DNA from: Actinomycetota bacterium
Lineage (GTDB): Bacteria; Actinomycetota; Acidimicrobiia; Acidimicrobiales; Ilumatobacteraceae
DNA: 53,778 bases
Assembly (NCBI GenBank): GCA_017856115.1
Contig: JAFMFM010000007.1
Location: forward strand, 1 to 53,778
Reading direction: 5' to 3'
Notes under the pieces: model-generated
Database searches by the model: none
Told to the model about the DNA's origin: nothing
Seen by the model: the letters and a program-made list of their open reading frames with translations, nothing else
Made by a program: the position numbers and the translations under genes
In this document: positions 8,103 to 16,225 of the stretch, piece by piece
Numbering within the stretch: position 1 is the first letter of the stretch
Layout: each line of letters opens with the position of its first letter

Positions 8103-8884
8103 ACCTCGATGGTGCGCGAGTGCTCGTAACTGGGGCCTCCCGGGGTATCGGCGAGGCGATCGTTCGCGAGGCAGCCGTCCGCGGTGCACGAGTACTCGGG
8201 GTTGCCCGCAGCGCAGGCGCTCTCCAGGTGGCGATGCAGTCCGTCAATGGCGTTGCATTCCCCTGCGACTTGACGGTGGAGTCGGAACGTTCCGACCTGA
8301 TCGGGCGATTGGAGTCCATCCACGGCCCCATCGACGTGATCATCAACAACGCCGGAATCGACGACACCAAGATGTTCGCCCAGGCCTCGGCGCTCGACGT
8401 TCAGCGGGTCATCACACTCAACCAGGTGGTGCCGATCGAATTGATGCGTCAGGCAGTGCCGCTCATGCGCTCGCGCGGTCGCGGACACGTGGTGAACATC
8501 TCTTCGCTTGCTGCTGCTGGCGGGTTTGCGGGCATGACGCTGTACTGCTCATCGAAGGCGGGGCTTTCCGGCTTTCATCGCGTGCTTCGCCACGAACTGA
8601 AGGGGTCACCGGTCGGGCTCAGCCTCGTGGAGATTGGGCCGATCCCCACCGACATGCTGGCGAACGTAAAGAACGTACGTGCCGCGGAACGAATGTTTGC
8701 CCGACTACGACGTTTGCAGTTGTTACCCGAAGTACCGCGTGAGCGTGTCGCCAGAGCCGTTTGTGACGCCATCGAACGCAATACCGCAAGCGTTTGCTTG
8801 CCGAAGCGCGCGAGAATCTACCCGTTGCTGGTTGGATTGCCGCAGCGAATCGTGAACGCGATTACCGCCGACATCAAGCGCTAG
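8099..8884 (+). CDS. Short-chain dehydrogenase/reductase
   Basis: 261 residues. NAD(P)-binding motif TGASRGIG (11-18), NNAG (83-86), catalytic Ser in NISS (133-136) and Y149xxxK153. After the core the C-terminus is basic (KRARIYPLLVGLPQRIVNAI), as in SDRs that act on lipids at the membrane, but the substrate is unknown. Translation probably depends on coupling to the 11-residue leader ORF, because the promoter places the 5' end at 8067 and there is no Shine-Dalgarno sequence before 8099. The 3' end overlaps the convergent PhyH gene by 11 bp. Confidence 0.88.
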   Translation: MNLDGARVLVTGASRGIGEAIVREAAVRGARVLGVARSAGALQVAMQSVNGVAFPCDLTVESERSDLIGRLESIHGPIDVIINNAGIDDTKMFAQASALDVQRVITLNQVVPIELMRQAVPLMRSRGRGHVVNISSLAAAGGFAGMTLYCSSKAGLSGFHRVLRHELKGSPVGLSLVEIGPIPTDMLANVKNVRAAERMFARLRRLQLLPEVPRERVARAVCDAIERNTASVCLPKRARIYPLLVGLPQRIVNAITADIKR

Positions 8885-9698
8885 CAGGTACCCGCGACCA
8901 CAGCAGTGGATTCATCTCCGACTCGGCCCGCGACCCCGTGGGCAAGGATCCCAGCCATTTCTCGTGGTCGTCACGCTTCATTGGTCCGTCGATCTTCCCC
9001 ACTCGCGCGCCATCGGCAAAGTAGATGATGGTCATTACGGAACGCATGGTAGAAGTCTCGTTGGCTGGCGCCCCATGCAACGTCCAACCGCTATGGAATG
9101 TGGCGTCACCTGCACGCATCGGCGCATACGAAACGAGTTGGAGGTTTTCACGCTCGATGAGGGCATCGAAATACCGTTGTGAATCGTCGCCGATCGCCGA
9201 ACCCCCCAAGTCTCCCCGCTCGTGACTTCCCGAGGCGAACACCACGGATCCGACGTCGGTTGGAATGTCGACCAGGGGCATCCACATGGTGACGGTATGC
9301 GTCGTATCCAGTGGCCAATACACCTGATCCTGGTGCCATGGAGTGATTCCACCCCCGGGCTCCTTGAAGAGGGATTGGTCGTGATAGAGCCGCACAGCGT
9401 CTACTCCCATCAGGTCTGCGGCAACCCTGGCGAAACGCTTCGCAAATACGAATGCACGTGCCATTGGGTTCACCGTCCAGAGATTCATCGACTGGATGAA
9501 TGCCTTACCGTACGTATCTCGCTCGGACAGTGGTCGCAAATCACCGCTCAACTCGCGAGTGGCCTCCCGAATCGACGGCGCGAAAGTGGCGATCTCATCC
9601 GTGGACGCCAAGGAACGAATCGCGGCATGACCATCACGACGGAAATTCGTGGCGACAGTCGGATCAATTTCGATGGTGCAGTCGAGTTCTGCCGACAC
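8874..9698 (-). CDS. PhyH-family Fe(II)/2-oxoglutarate dioxygenase
   Basis: 274 residues. The facial triad is visible: H122xD124 in PWHQDQ and H208 in LHGAPAN, with R219 placed to bind 2-oxoglutarate. This is the phytanoyl-CoA dioxygenase family, hydroxylating an unactivated carbon; the substrate is not predictable. The GTG start is supported by TAGCAT with a 6-nt spacer (9710-9705). It is divergent from the PfkB kinase and convergent, with an 11-bp overlap, to the SDR. Confidence 0.87.
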   Translation of the reverse strand: MSAELDCTIEIDPTVATNFRRDGHAAIRSLASTDEIATFAPSIREATRELSGDLRPLSERDTYGKAFIQSMNLWTVNPMARAFVFAKRFARVAADLMGVDAVRLYHDQSLFKEPGGGITPWHQDQVYWPLDTTHTVTMWMPLVDIPTDVGSVVFASGSHERGDLGGSAIGDDSQRYFDALIERENLQLVSYAPMRAGDATFHSGWTLHGAPANETSTMRSVMTIIYFADGARVGKIDGPMKRDDHEKWLGSLPTGSRAESEMNPLLWSRVPASA

Positions 9699-9704
9699 GC
9701 CAAG

Positions 9705-9729
9705 ATGCTATGTGGTGCCTGGATAGCGT
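9705..9729. promoter_or_regulatory. Divergent leaderless promoters, PhyH and PfkB
   Basis: Minus strand TAGCAT (9710-9705) is 6 nt before GTG 9698; plus strand TAGCGT (9724-9729) is 6 nt before ATG 9736. The whole divergent control region between the two start codons is only 37 bp. Confidence 0.6.
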
Positions 9730-9735
9730 GATTGC

Positions 9736-10662
9736 ATGAGTTTGTGCGTCGTCGGCGACTTCGCATGGGACGTGCTCATTCGAACCAACAACGAGGTGTT
9801 GAAGGGGGGCGATTCCTTCGGCGAGGTGCTACTGCATCCGGGAGGTAGTGCCGCGAACGTCGCCGTATGGGCGCGGCGCTGCGGGCTGGAAACGCACTTC
9901 GTGGGCAAGATCGGCCGCGACCGTCTCGGCGACCTCGCCCGCGAGGACCTCGAGCGCGAGGGAGTGGTACATCACTTCATCCAAACCGACGCACACCTCA
10001 CGGGCAGCGTTGCCGTATTCGTCGATCAAACCGGCGAGCGCAGCATGGTGTCCGGTCGCGGCGCTGACTTCTTCTTGTTGCCGCAGGAACTCCCCAAGGC
10101 CGTCATCAATCGAACCGATTACCTGCACCTCACTGCGTGGTCGTTCTTCACCGATCCCCCGCGCACGGCCGCACGACTGGCGGCGGAAATCGCGCGAGCC
10201 GGTGGCAATCTCATCTCCTTTGATCCTGCGTCATTCCAGATGATCGAGGAAATGGGGGTCTCGACGTTCTGGTCGTACGTGAAGGACCTCGGTGTCAACG
10301 TCTTCCTGCCCAACTACGAGGAGGGTCGGGTACTCACCAACCTGCTCGAGCCTTCGGAGATTGCCTCGTCGCTGGCCGAGCAGCTGTCCGGAGCCACGAT
10401 CATCCTCAAACTCGACGCCGACGGCGCGTTGGTACACCACGACGGCACGCAGACCGTCGTTGCGCCCGCAACCAACAATCTGGTCGACGCCACCGGCGCC
10501 GGCGATTCGTTCGCCGGCGCGTATCTTGCACACTTTGCCAAACATGGCTCAGTCGTCGATGCAACACGCTTCGCCACGCGAATTGCGGCGTGGGTGATCG
10601 AACATCTCGGTGCCCGCCCGACCAGCGATACGTCGTTGGCGCGAATCATCGCCGCCAATTAG
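9736..10662 (+). CDS. PfkB-family carbohydrate kinase
   Basis: 308 residues. Both family signatures are present: the N-terminal HPGGSAANVAVWA (34-46) and the C-terminal DATGAGDSFAGAY (251-263), in which D257 is the catalytic base. Members phosphorylate sugars or nucleosides such as ribose, fructose or adenosine; the sequence does not settle the substrate. It is a single gene with a leaderless promoter, and a 9-bp hairpin sits just beyond its stop. Confidence 0.88.
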   Translation: MSLCVVGDFAWDVLIRTNNEVLKGGDSFGEVLLHPGGSAANVAVWARRCGLETHFVGKIGRDRLGDLAREDLEREGVVHHFIQTDAHLTGSVAVFVDQTGERSMVSGRGADFFLLPQELPKAVINRTDYLHLTAWSFFTDPPRTAARLAAEIARAGGNLISFDPASFQMIEEMGVSTFWSYVKDLGVNVFLPNYEEGRVLTNLLEPSEIASSLAEQLSGATIILKLDADGALVHHDGTQTVVAPATNNLVDATGAGDSFAGAYLAHFAKHGSVVDATRFATRIAAWVIEHLGARPTSDTSLARIIAAN

Positions 10663-10672
10663 CCGTTCGTAC

Positions 10673-10701
10673 CGATCACCGCTACCTAGGCACGGTGATC
10701 G
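10673..10701. terminator. Bidirectional hairpin between convergent genes
   Basis: CGATCACCG (10673-10681) pairs perfectly with CGGTGATCG (10693-10701) around an 11-nt loop. It starts 11 bp after the PfkB stop and covers the stop of the opposing gene at 10686. No T-tract follows on either strand, so termination efficiency is uncertain. Confidence 0.45.
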
Positions 10702-11747
10702 ACCGGTGGCGTAACGCCATCGGGCGGCAACCGTTCTCCGCGTGGAAGCGGAAAGTACTTGTGGTGCCACGCACCCGTCACCTCGTAGATGGCGGTGCCG
10801 CGCTGACCGTCACTCGTGGTCACCAACATCTCGTTCAATCCACCGCCGAGGGAGTTGGGTTTGCCCGGATTGAATGCGTCGTAGCGTTGCGCCCAACGTC
10901 CGGTTGCGTCGACGTTGATACCGCGACCGTTCTCGAGGATGAACGTGACGCGGCCCGCCAAGCCCCGCACGTGTTCACCGTGGCGCTCGTACGACGTGGC
11001 GTTGTTGGATTCATCGAGCCACGTGAGGTCGTGGCGAAACTCCCTGACCGCCACCGGCTCGCCACCATCGCTCGGCGAGAAACAACCGTCGGTGTAGACA
11101 CGGGCGCCATTGGGCAATTCCCAACACCATACGGCGAGCATGCCCTCGGGCACATGGATTGCAAGCCACATCCACATCGGACATCGTGAGTGCGTTCGGA
11201 TGCCCCAGGAGTGATCGCGCTGACCCCACCAGTTTTCGATCTGCTTGGTCTCACCGTTGCGCGAGACCGTGCCGTTGTACCACCCACTCTGGAACATGTG
11301 CGACTGATCCCACACCACCTCATGTCCTGCCTTCATCGTGCCGCGCCTCAGTTGGTACGGCTGTACGCGAGCGGTATAGGTGATGTCCATCGCCAGTGGT
11401 ACGTCGGTTCCGGATTCACCCGACACGCGCAGTCGAACCTGCCGACGCGGCTCGAGGATGTCGATCTGTACCGGACCGACGTTCCATGCGTCATGATCAT
11501 CCGTCACACCCCGTGCATGTCGCGCGAACAACGGGGTGCTTCCCCATCTACCGAGTTGCAGCGAGTCCATCTCGTGGCGTGCCGGGAAGTTTGCCAGGGT
11601 GAGGATGTACACGTCGCCCAGGCAGTCAGTTGGGTGCATGACGAAGAACAAACTCTCGCGCCAGTCGTGGTGATGCAGGACCGTGTTTCGGAACGGCTCG
11701 GGGATCTGGTGTCCGAAGCGTTCGTCTGCGGCGTCGTAACGGGCCAT
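10686..11747 (-). CDS. Uncharacterised actinobacterial protein (DUF7064-like)
   Basis: 353 residues from ATG 11747, which lies 4 bp after the preceding stop; an upstream in-frame start would overlap that gene by 80 bp. No signal peptide. The protein is rich in Trp and His, with the conspicuous segment ENWWGQRDHSWGIR and a C-terminal half full of beta-strand patterns. These remind me of the lipocalin-like DUF7064/CrtC-type proteins found with phosphotransferase-like genes in actinobacteria, but I cannot prove it. Function unknown. It is the last gene of an operon with the phosphotransferase-like and desaturase genes. Confidence 0.65.
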   Translation of the reverse strand: MARYDAADERFGHQIPEPFRNTVLHHHDWRESLFFVMHPTDCLGDVYILTLANFPARHEMDSLQLGRWGSTPLFARHARGVTDDHDAWNVGPVQIDILEPRRQVRLRVSGESGTDVPLAMDITYTARVQPYQLRRGTMKAGHEVVWDQSHMFQSGWYNGTVSRNGETKQIENWWGQRDHSWGIRTHSRCPMWMWLAIHVPEGMLAVWCWELPNGARVYTDGCFSPSDGGEPVAVREFRHDLTWLDESNNATSYERHGEHVRGLAGRVTFILENGRGINVDATGRWAQRYDAFNPGKPNSLGGGLNEMLVTTSDGQRGTAIYEVTGAWHHKYFPLPRGERLPPDGVTPPVDHRA

Positions 11748-11751
11748 GCGC

Positions 11752-12816
11752 CTAGTTTCGCACAGCTGCGAGCGAGTCGAGATCGTCGGCGTGTTGGGCG
11801 TGTCGATTGGCCATTGCGAGGAACATCTCATCGCCGCGTTCGGTTTGCTTGACGATCATCGAAGCAACCACCGCCATCACGTATCCCGCGAACGCAAAAC
11901 GGCGGTACTCCAACCACGCGTGGTCGTTGTCGAGCCGAACGTCGTAACTCCCAAGCCCATCTACCCAGCGTTGTACCAGTTCCCGCTCATGCGTGCGTCG
12001 CAAATCCGTGGTCAAACCCGCTCCGACGAAGTACGCGAGATCCTGGGCGCCGGATGCGTGGGTGACGGTCTGGAAATCAACCACTCCCACTCCCGATTCG
12101 CAAAAGAGCAGGTTGTCGAGCCGAAAATCGCCGTGCACCACCGTGCGGTTCGGCAAATCTCGACTGAAGTATCCGCCCGAATCTCGAACGAACTCTTCCC
12201 CCACCCGCCGTGCGGCAGCCGAGAGGCGCTCACCGTATCGCTGTATGAATCCGGGGAATACTTGATGCATCAGCGCCTGACTACCCGATCGCTCCTTTGC
12301 AGTGGAGCGATTCAACCACGGCAGCGTCGATAGGAACGGGGAATTCCACAGTGGACCGTGCAGTCGAACGAGTTCATCCACGCACGCCCCGGCCTGCGCA
12401 GGGGTACAGCCAGCCAGTTGATCTCCTTGTTCGCATGGCGAAAAGTCCTCGAGCAACAACAGGAATTCGTCGGTGGCTTCGTCCCGCTCCACGTGAAAGC
12501 ACCGTGGTGCCCCCACGTGCAAGGAGTCCCGGAGATCGCGATAGAACGACGCCTCCACTTCATAGCAGCGTGTCGCCAAGCCCGTGGCGCGACTTCGGGG
12601 ATCGTCGCTCGGAAACTTCGCAATGAGCGTTGCCGGAAGACTGCACGGCGCGTTGTAGGTGAGGTGGAGTCGCCTCGACTCCGACATCTGGCCGGTACCG
12701 ATTGGTTCGGCTCTCACGCCGGTGATGCGCGAGGTGCCGAGGTGCTTGACGAGTGCCTGGTTCAACAACTCGACGGAGGGTGAACCGCTGGCGGCAGGCT
12801 GCTCGGCGGAGGGCAC
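11752..12816 (-). CDS. Aminoglycoside phosphotransferase-like (APH/ecdysteroid-kinase-like) protein
   Basis: 354 residues. Protein-kinase-like fold with the ATP-binding Lys in LIAKF (K67), the catalytic loop HGDFRLDN (H228-N235) and the metal-binding VVDFQ (D247). In actinobacteria such proteins next to lipid or acyl-CoA enzymes are thought to phosphorylate small hydroxyl compounds rather than antibiotics, so resistance should not be inferred. The GTG start lies 9 bp after the desaturase stop; the next gene follows 4 bp after its own stop. Confidence 0.8.
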   Translation of the reverse strand: MPSAEQPAASGSPSVELLNQALVKHLGTSRITGVRAEPIGTGQMSESRRLHLTYNAPCSLPATLIAKFPSDDPRSRATGLATRCYEVEASFYRDLRDSLHVGAPRCFHVERDEATDEFLLLLEDFSPCEQGDQLAGCTPAQAGACVDELVRLHGPLWNSPFLSTLPWLNRSTAKERSGSQALMHQVFPGFIQRYGERLSAAARRVGEEFVRDSGGYFSRDLPNRTVVHGDFRLDNLLFCESGVGVVDFQTVTHASGAQDLAYFVGAGLTTDLRRTHERELVQRWVDGLGSYDVRLDNDHAWLEYRRFAFAGYVMAVVASMIVKQTERGDEMFLAMANRHAQHADDLDSLAAVRN

Positions 12817-12825
12817 CGCCTTGGT

Positions 12826-13740
12826 CTACACCGTTTCGGGTTCGCGCGACAAACGGGCAGCGACACGCCCGATTTTGTCGATTCGGGCAATCAATGCCTC
12901 GCGAGCCTTCTCGCCTTCCGCCGACAAACCCGTTACGTCCTTCACCTTCCAGTGGCGCAACACCACCGGTTCGAGGATCTGTTCGTGGTGAATCTTGAAG
13001 TCGTAGATACCGGCATTGGCAATCTGCTTGGCAAGTTCGTTGAAATTCGGAATTCCCGTTCCGGGCATCGCGAAGTTTCGAACCGCCCGCTCGATACCGA
13101 TCATCATGTTGGACGGATCGGCTTCGAGCGCCGACGTCGCTAGGTCGCGGTAAAACAGGAAGTGCAAGTTCTCGTCGTTGCCGACGCGGAGCATCACATC
13201 CTGACCTGCCTGATCACCGATCAGTTTTCCGGTGTTACGGTGCGCAATTCGTGTCGCGAGTTCCTGCATGGAGAGATACGCGAGTGCTTCGAACAAATCG
13301 TCCGGTGCGGGTACTTGGGCACCGCGAACCTGTTGCATACGTGCGCGCTCGAGTTCCACCGGGTCGAGGGCACGGGTCACGGTGAGGTAATCGCGAATGG
13401 CGATGGAGTGCCTACCCTCCTCTGCGGTCCAGTTCCGTGCCCAGGCGCCGTATGCGCTGTCGCCGCCGAAGATGGTGCTGATGTCGCGGGTGTAGTACGG
13501 CAGGTTGTCTTCGGTGAGGAGGTTCACGAACAGTGATGCACGTACCGCTTCGGGAAGCGTCCAGCCGCCATCACCGAAGTCGGCATCGTCGGGCGACCAC
13601 GGCCGTTCCGGGTCGAAGTCTCGTCCACGACTCCACGGCACGTATTCATGGGGGAACCACTCCTTGGCAACGCCCATGTGGCGGTCGTACAACCTCGCCG
13701 CCGTGGGCTCCAGAACGTCGAGCAGTTCCGCGGGATTCAC
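12826..13740 (-). CDS. Acyl-ACP desaturase (soluble diiron, DesA type)
   Basis: 304 residues from GTG 13740. Diiron ligands appear as E77 (TED), E107-E-G-R-H111, E160 (MQELATRIAH) and D189-E-N-L-H193, the two ExxH-type pairs of acyl-ACP desaturases. The enzyme inserts a double bond into an ACP-bound fatty acid using O2 and reduced ferredoxin, relevant to membrane fluidity or special lipids. GTG 13740 is preferred over TTG 13755 because GAGGTG precedes it and because an 11-residue leader ORF ends in an overlapping TGA at exactly this codon. The promoter TAGGGT lies in the 3' end of rmlD. Confidence 0.88.
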   Translation of the reverse strand: MNPAELLDVLEPTAARLYDRHMGVAKEWFPHEYVPWSRGRDFDPERPWSPDDADFGDGGWTLPEAVRASLFVNLLTEDNLPYYTRDISTIFGGDSAYGAWARNWTAEEGRHSIAIRDYLTVTRALDPVELERARMQQVRGAQVPAPDDLFEALAYLSMQELATRIAHRNTGKLIGDQAGQDVMLRVGNDENLHFLFYRDLATSALEADPSNMMIGIERAVRNFAMPGTGIPNFNELAKQIANAGIYDFKIHHEQILEPVVLRHWKVKDVTGLSAEGEKAREALIARIDKIGRVAARLSREPETV

Positions 13741-13772
13741 TTCGCCACCTCGCAACCTCGGCTTGGCGTCAT
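13737..13772 (-). CDS. 11-residue leader peptide coupled to the desaturase
   Basis: ATG 13772 lies 6 nt after TAGGGT and opens an ORF encoding MTPSRGCEVAK. Its TGA overlaps the desaturase start codon as GTGA, the same overlap used at two other genes here. Unlike those, it is not a copy of the following N-terminus. The in-frame distance (32 nt) rules out its being an N-terminal extension of the desaturase. Confidence 0.45.
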   Translation of the reverse strand: MTPSRGCEVAK

Positions 13773-13776
13773 ACCG

Positions 13777-14628
13777 TCACCCTAACCGCAGGCGATCTAC
13801 GAGGCGAGACAGAGGCACCCGAAAATCATCGAGCAGTGGAATGCCTGCGATCATTAGTGCCCGATTCTCCAGCACCGAATTAGCAGGGCGTGGAGCCGGT
13901 CGTGGTGGCATCAATTCACTCGTCGTTACCGGTCGCACACGATTCGGATCGAGTTCTGCCGCACGTAGCACTTCGCGTGCAAACTCGTACCAACTCACCA
14001 CGCCCTGATTCGTAACGTGCCACGTGCCACTGCGCTGCCCTACTGCGAGGTGCACGATCATTCGCGCAGCATCATCGGCCATGGTGGGGTTGCCAATTTG
14101 ATCGTCCACGAAGGTGAGCGTGTCGTGTTGTGCAGCGAGCCTCAGGATGGTCTTCACCATGTTCGCTCCGTGGTAGCCACACACCCAGGAAATGCGCACG
14201 ATCGAATCGATGGACGTATCGACGGCGTGTTCCCCTACCAATTTGGATAGCCCGTATACCGATCGTGGGTTCGGCGCGTCGCTCTCCACGTACGCCGTAG
14301 GTTTGGTGCCGTCAAATACGTAGTCGGTGGAGATGTACACCACTCGCGCATCCACATTTCGTGCGGCGCTCACCACGTGTTCGGTGGCGGTGCCGTTGAT
14401 CAGCCTCGCTCTTTCGGCATCACTTTCGCATGCATCAACGGCGGTCCACGCAGCAGCATGAATGATCACATCGGGGCGCTCGCGAGATACAGCCACCTGC
14501 ACCGCAGTGGAATCGGTGACGTCGAGTTCGGCACGGGTCAACCCGGAGACCTGATGTCCGCCGGCTTGCGCTGCGTCAACCAGTTCGCGCCCCAACTGTC
14601 CGCCAGCGCCCGTGATGAGAATCTTCAC
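13777..14628 (-). CDS. rmlD: dTDP-4-dehydrorhamnose reductase
   Basis: 283 residues from GTG 14628; the reading frame continues upstream but only antisense-like residues are encoded there. The last step of dTDP-L-rhamnose synthesis: NADPH-dependent reduction of the 4-keto group. NAD(P) motif GAGGQLG (7-13), HAAAWTAVDACE, the STDYVFDG segment with catalytic Thr/Tyr area, and Y-G-L-S-K. The start lies 13 bp after the rmlB stop. Last gene of rmlACBD. Confidence 0.93.
   Translation of the reverse strand: MKILITGAGGQLGRELVDAAQAGGHQVSGLTRAELDVTDSTAVQVAVSRERPDVIIHAAAWTAVDACESDAERARLINGTATEHVVSAARNVDARVVYISTDYVFDGTKPTAYVESDAPNPRSVYGLSKLVGEHAVDTSIDSIVRISWVCGYHGANMVKTILRLAAQHDTLTFVDDQIGNPTMADDAARMIVHLAVGQRSGTWHVTNQGVVSWYEFAREVLRAAELDPNRVRPVTTSELMPPRPAPRPANSVLENRALMIAGIPLLDDFRVPLSRLVDRLRLG
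13779..13784 (-). promoter_or_regulatory. -10 element for the desaturase operon
   Basis: TAGGGT, six bases before ATG 13772, inside the last codons of rmlD. It gives the desaturase operon its own promoter although it is on the same strand as rml. Confidence 0.5.
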
Positions 14629-14641
14629 AGCGCCCCGGTCC

Positions 14642-15601
14642 TCACGGCTTGGCCTTGAGCGGCTCCCACCACCAGCGGTTGTCGCGGTACCAGGCAACGG
14701 TGGCCTCGAGTGCTTCGTCGAGCGAGCGTTGACGCTTCCAACCCAACTCGGTGATCTTGGCGATATCCACCGAATAACGGCGGTCGTGACCCTTGCGATC
14801 CTGCACGTATTGCACGCTGGCCTCGTCCTTGCCGTGGAGTGCGAGCAATTTGTCCACCAGCACCCGGTTGGGCGTTTCGTTGCCGGCACCAATGTTGTAG
14901 ATCTCGCCGAGGGTCCCCTTTTCCAACACCAGGTGTACGCCTGAGCAATGGTCGTCCACGTACAACCAGTCGCGTTCGTTGAGTCCGTCGCCGTACAGCG
15001 GAATCTTCTTGCCGTCGAGCAGGTTGGTGGTGAACAACGGAATCGCCTTCTCCGGGTATTGGAATGGACCGAAGTTGTTGGTGCATCGGGTGACCAACAC
15101 GGGTGTTCCATGTGTCGAGAAGTACGACAAGGCGATCAGGTCGCTACCCGCCTTCGACGCCGAGTACGGCGATCGTGGCTCGAGCGGATCGGTCTCTTTG
15201 GAGGATCCGACTTCGACGCTGCCGTACACCTCGTCGGTGCCGATGTGCACCACCCGCTGCATGCCGAGCTTGCGTGCGGTGTCGATCACGACGTTGGTGC
15301 CGAAACAGTTGGTGAGAATGAAGTCCTCGCCACTCTCGATGGAACGGTCGACGTGGCTTTCGGCCGCGAAGTGCACCACCCAGTCGTGGCCCTTCATCGC
15401 AGCTTCAATGTCGCCCGGATGGCAGATGTTTCCCTTCACGAAGGAGAATCGCGGGCTGTCGTCCATGTCTCGCAAGGTGGACAGATTGCCCGCATACGTG
15501 AGCGAGTCGTACACCGTTACCGAATGGTCGGTGTTGCGCAGCACCCACCGCACATAGTTGCTTCCGATGAACCCGGCCCCGCCGGTAACGAAGATCTTCA
15601 T
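14642..15601 (-). CDS. rmlB: dTDP-glucose 4,6-dehydratase
   Basis: 319 residues from ATG 15601 (an in-frame GTG at 15616 adds five residues). It oxidises and dehydrates dTDP-glucose to the 4-keto-6-deoxy sugar with tightly bound NAD+. GGAGFIGSNYVRW at the N-terminus binds NAD, HFAAESHVDRS and GTDEVYGS give the catalytic Asp/Glu region, and YSASKAG gives Tyr/Lys. The EARSPYSASK-like and TNNFGPFQ(Y) stretches are typical of RmlB rather than other epimerases. Confidence 0.95.
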   Translation of the reverse strand: MKIFVTGGAGFIGSNYVRWVLRNTDHSVTVYDSLTYAGNLSTLRDMDDSPRFSFVKGNICHPGDIEAAMKGHDWVVHFAAESHVDRSIESGEDFILTNCFGTNVVIDTARKLGMQRVVHIGTDEVYGSVEVGSSKETDPLEPRSPYSASKAGSDLIALSYFSTHGTPVLVTRCTNNFGPFQYPEKAIPLFTTNLLDGKKIPLYGDGLNERDWLYVDDHCSGVHLVLEKGTLGEIYNIGAGNETPNRVLVDKLLALHGKDEASVQYVQDRKGHDRRYSVDIAKITELGWKRQRSLDEALEATVAWYRDNRWWWEPLKAKP

Positions 15602-15658
15602 GTCAGGCGCGCACACCCCAACGTGGCGCGGTACGCGACACGATTGCGGGGACGCCGC

Positions 15659-16225
15659 TCATGTTCGCATTCCCCAAATGGGCTGCTGGTGCGGTGCGAT
15701 GTCCTTACGAAGTGGGTTGGCTTGGTCGCGCTTCGACAGGGTTGGTGATGCGATTCCCCAATCGGCACCGATTGCCGGGTCGTCGTAGGCGACGCCGAGC
15801 TCGTCGTTGGGGTTGTAATAGTTGTCCACCAAGTAAGTAATGGTCATGTCGGTGAGCGATGCGAAACCATGCGCGACACCGGGTGGAATGAACACCCCGC
15901 GATGGTCATGCGTACCGTCCTCGCGTGCGCCGAGGTCGATCACTTGCGTAACGCCATCCGTCGGTGATCCCGCACGAAGGTCGTGCAGCACCACCCGACA
16001 CGTGCCGTACGGTACGTACCAGTAGTCGGCTTGATGCAGGTGGTAGTGCAGCCCCACGATTGCACCCGCCTTACGGTCCCCGCGATTGCCCTGGATCATT
16101 TCGCGGCCGAGCGGGAACCACTCGCGTCGATACGTCTCGATGAAGAATCCTCGTTCGTCACCGTGCATGCTCGGCTCGACGATTTGCACACCCTTGATGA
16201 GGTCGGACTCGGTAATCTTTGGCAT
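15659..16225 (-). CDS. rmlC: dTDP-4-dehydrorhamnose 3,5-epimerase
   Basis: 188 residues, a cupin-fold epimerase. HGDERGFFIETY near residue 21, GLHYHLHQADYW with the catalytic-type histidine, and the late IPPGVAHGF and YLVDNYY segments match RmlC. It inverts carbons 3 and 5 of the keto sugar made by RmlB. The ATG follows the rmlA stop directly (TAGATG), so translation is probably coupled. Confidence 0.92.
   Translation of the reverse strand: MPKITESDLIKGVQIVEPSMHGDERGFFIETYRREWFPLGREMIQGNRGDRKAGAIVGLHYHLHQADYWYVPYGTCRVVLHDLRAGSPTDGVTQVIDLGAREDGTHDHRGVFIPPGVAHGFASLTDMTITYLVDNYYNPNDELGVAYDDPAIGADWGIASPTLSKRDQANPLRKDIAPHQQPIWGMRT

Noticed and set aside
11752-12816. Aminoglycoside resistance gene
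   Set aside because: Only the kinase fold is shared; the operon context is lipid-like enzymes, and this family is broad.
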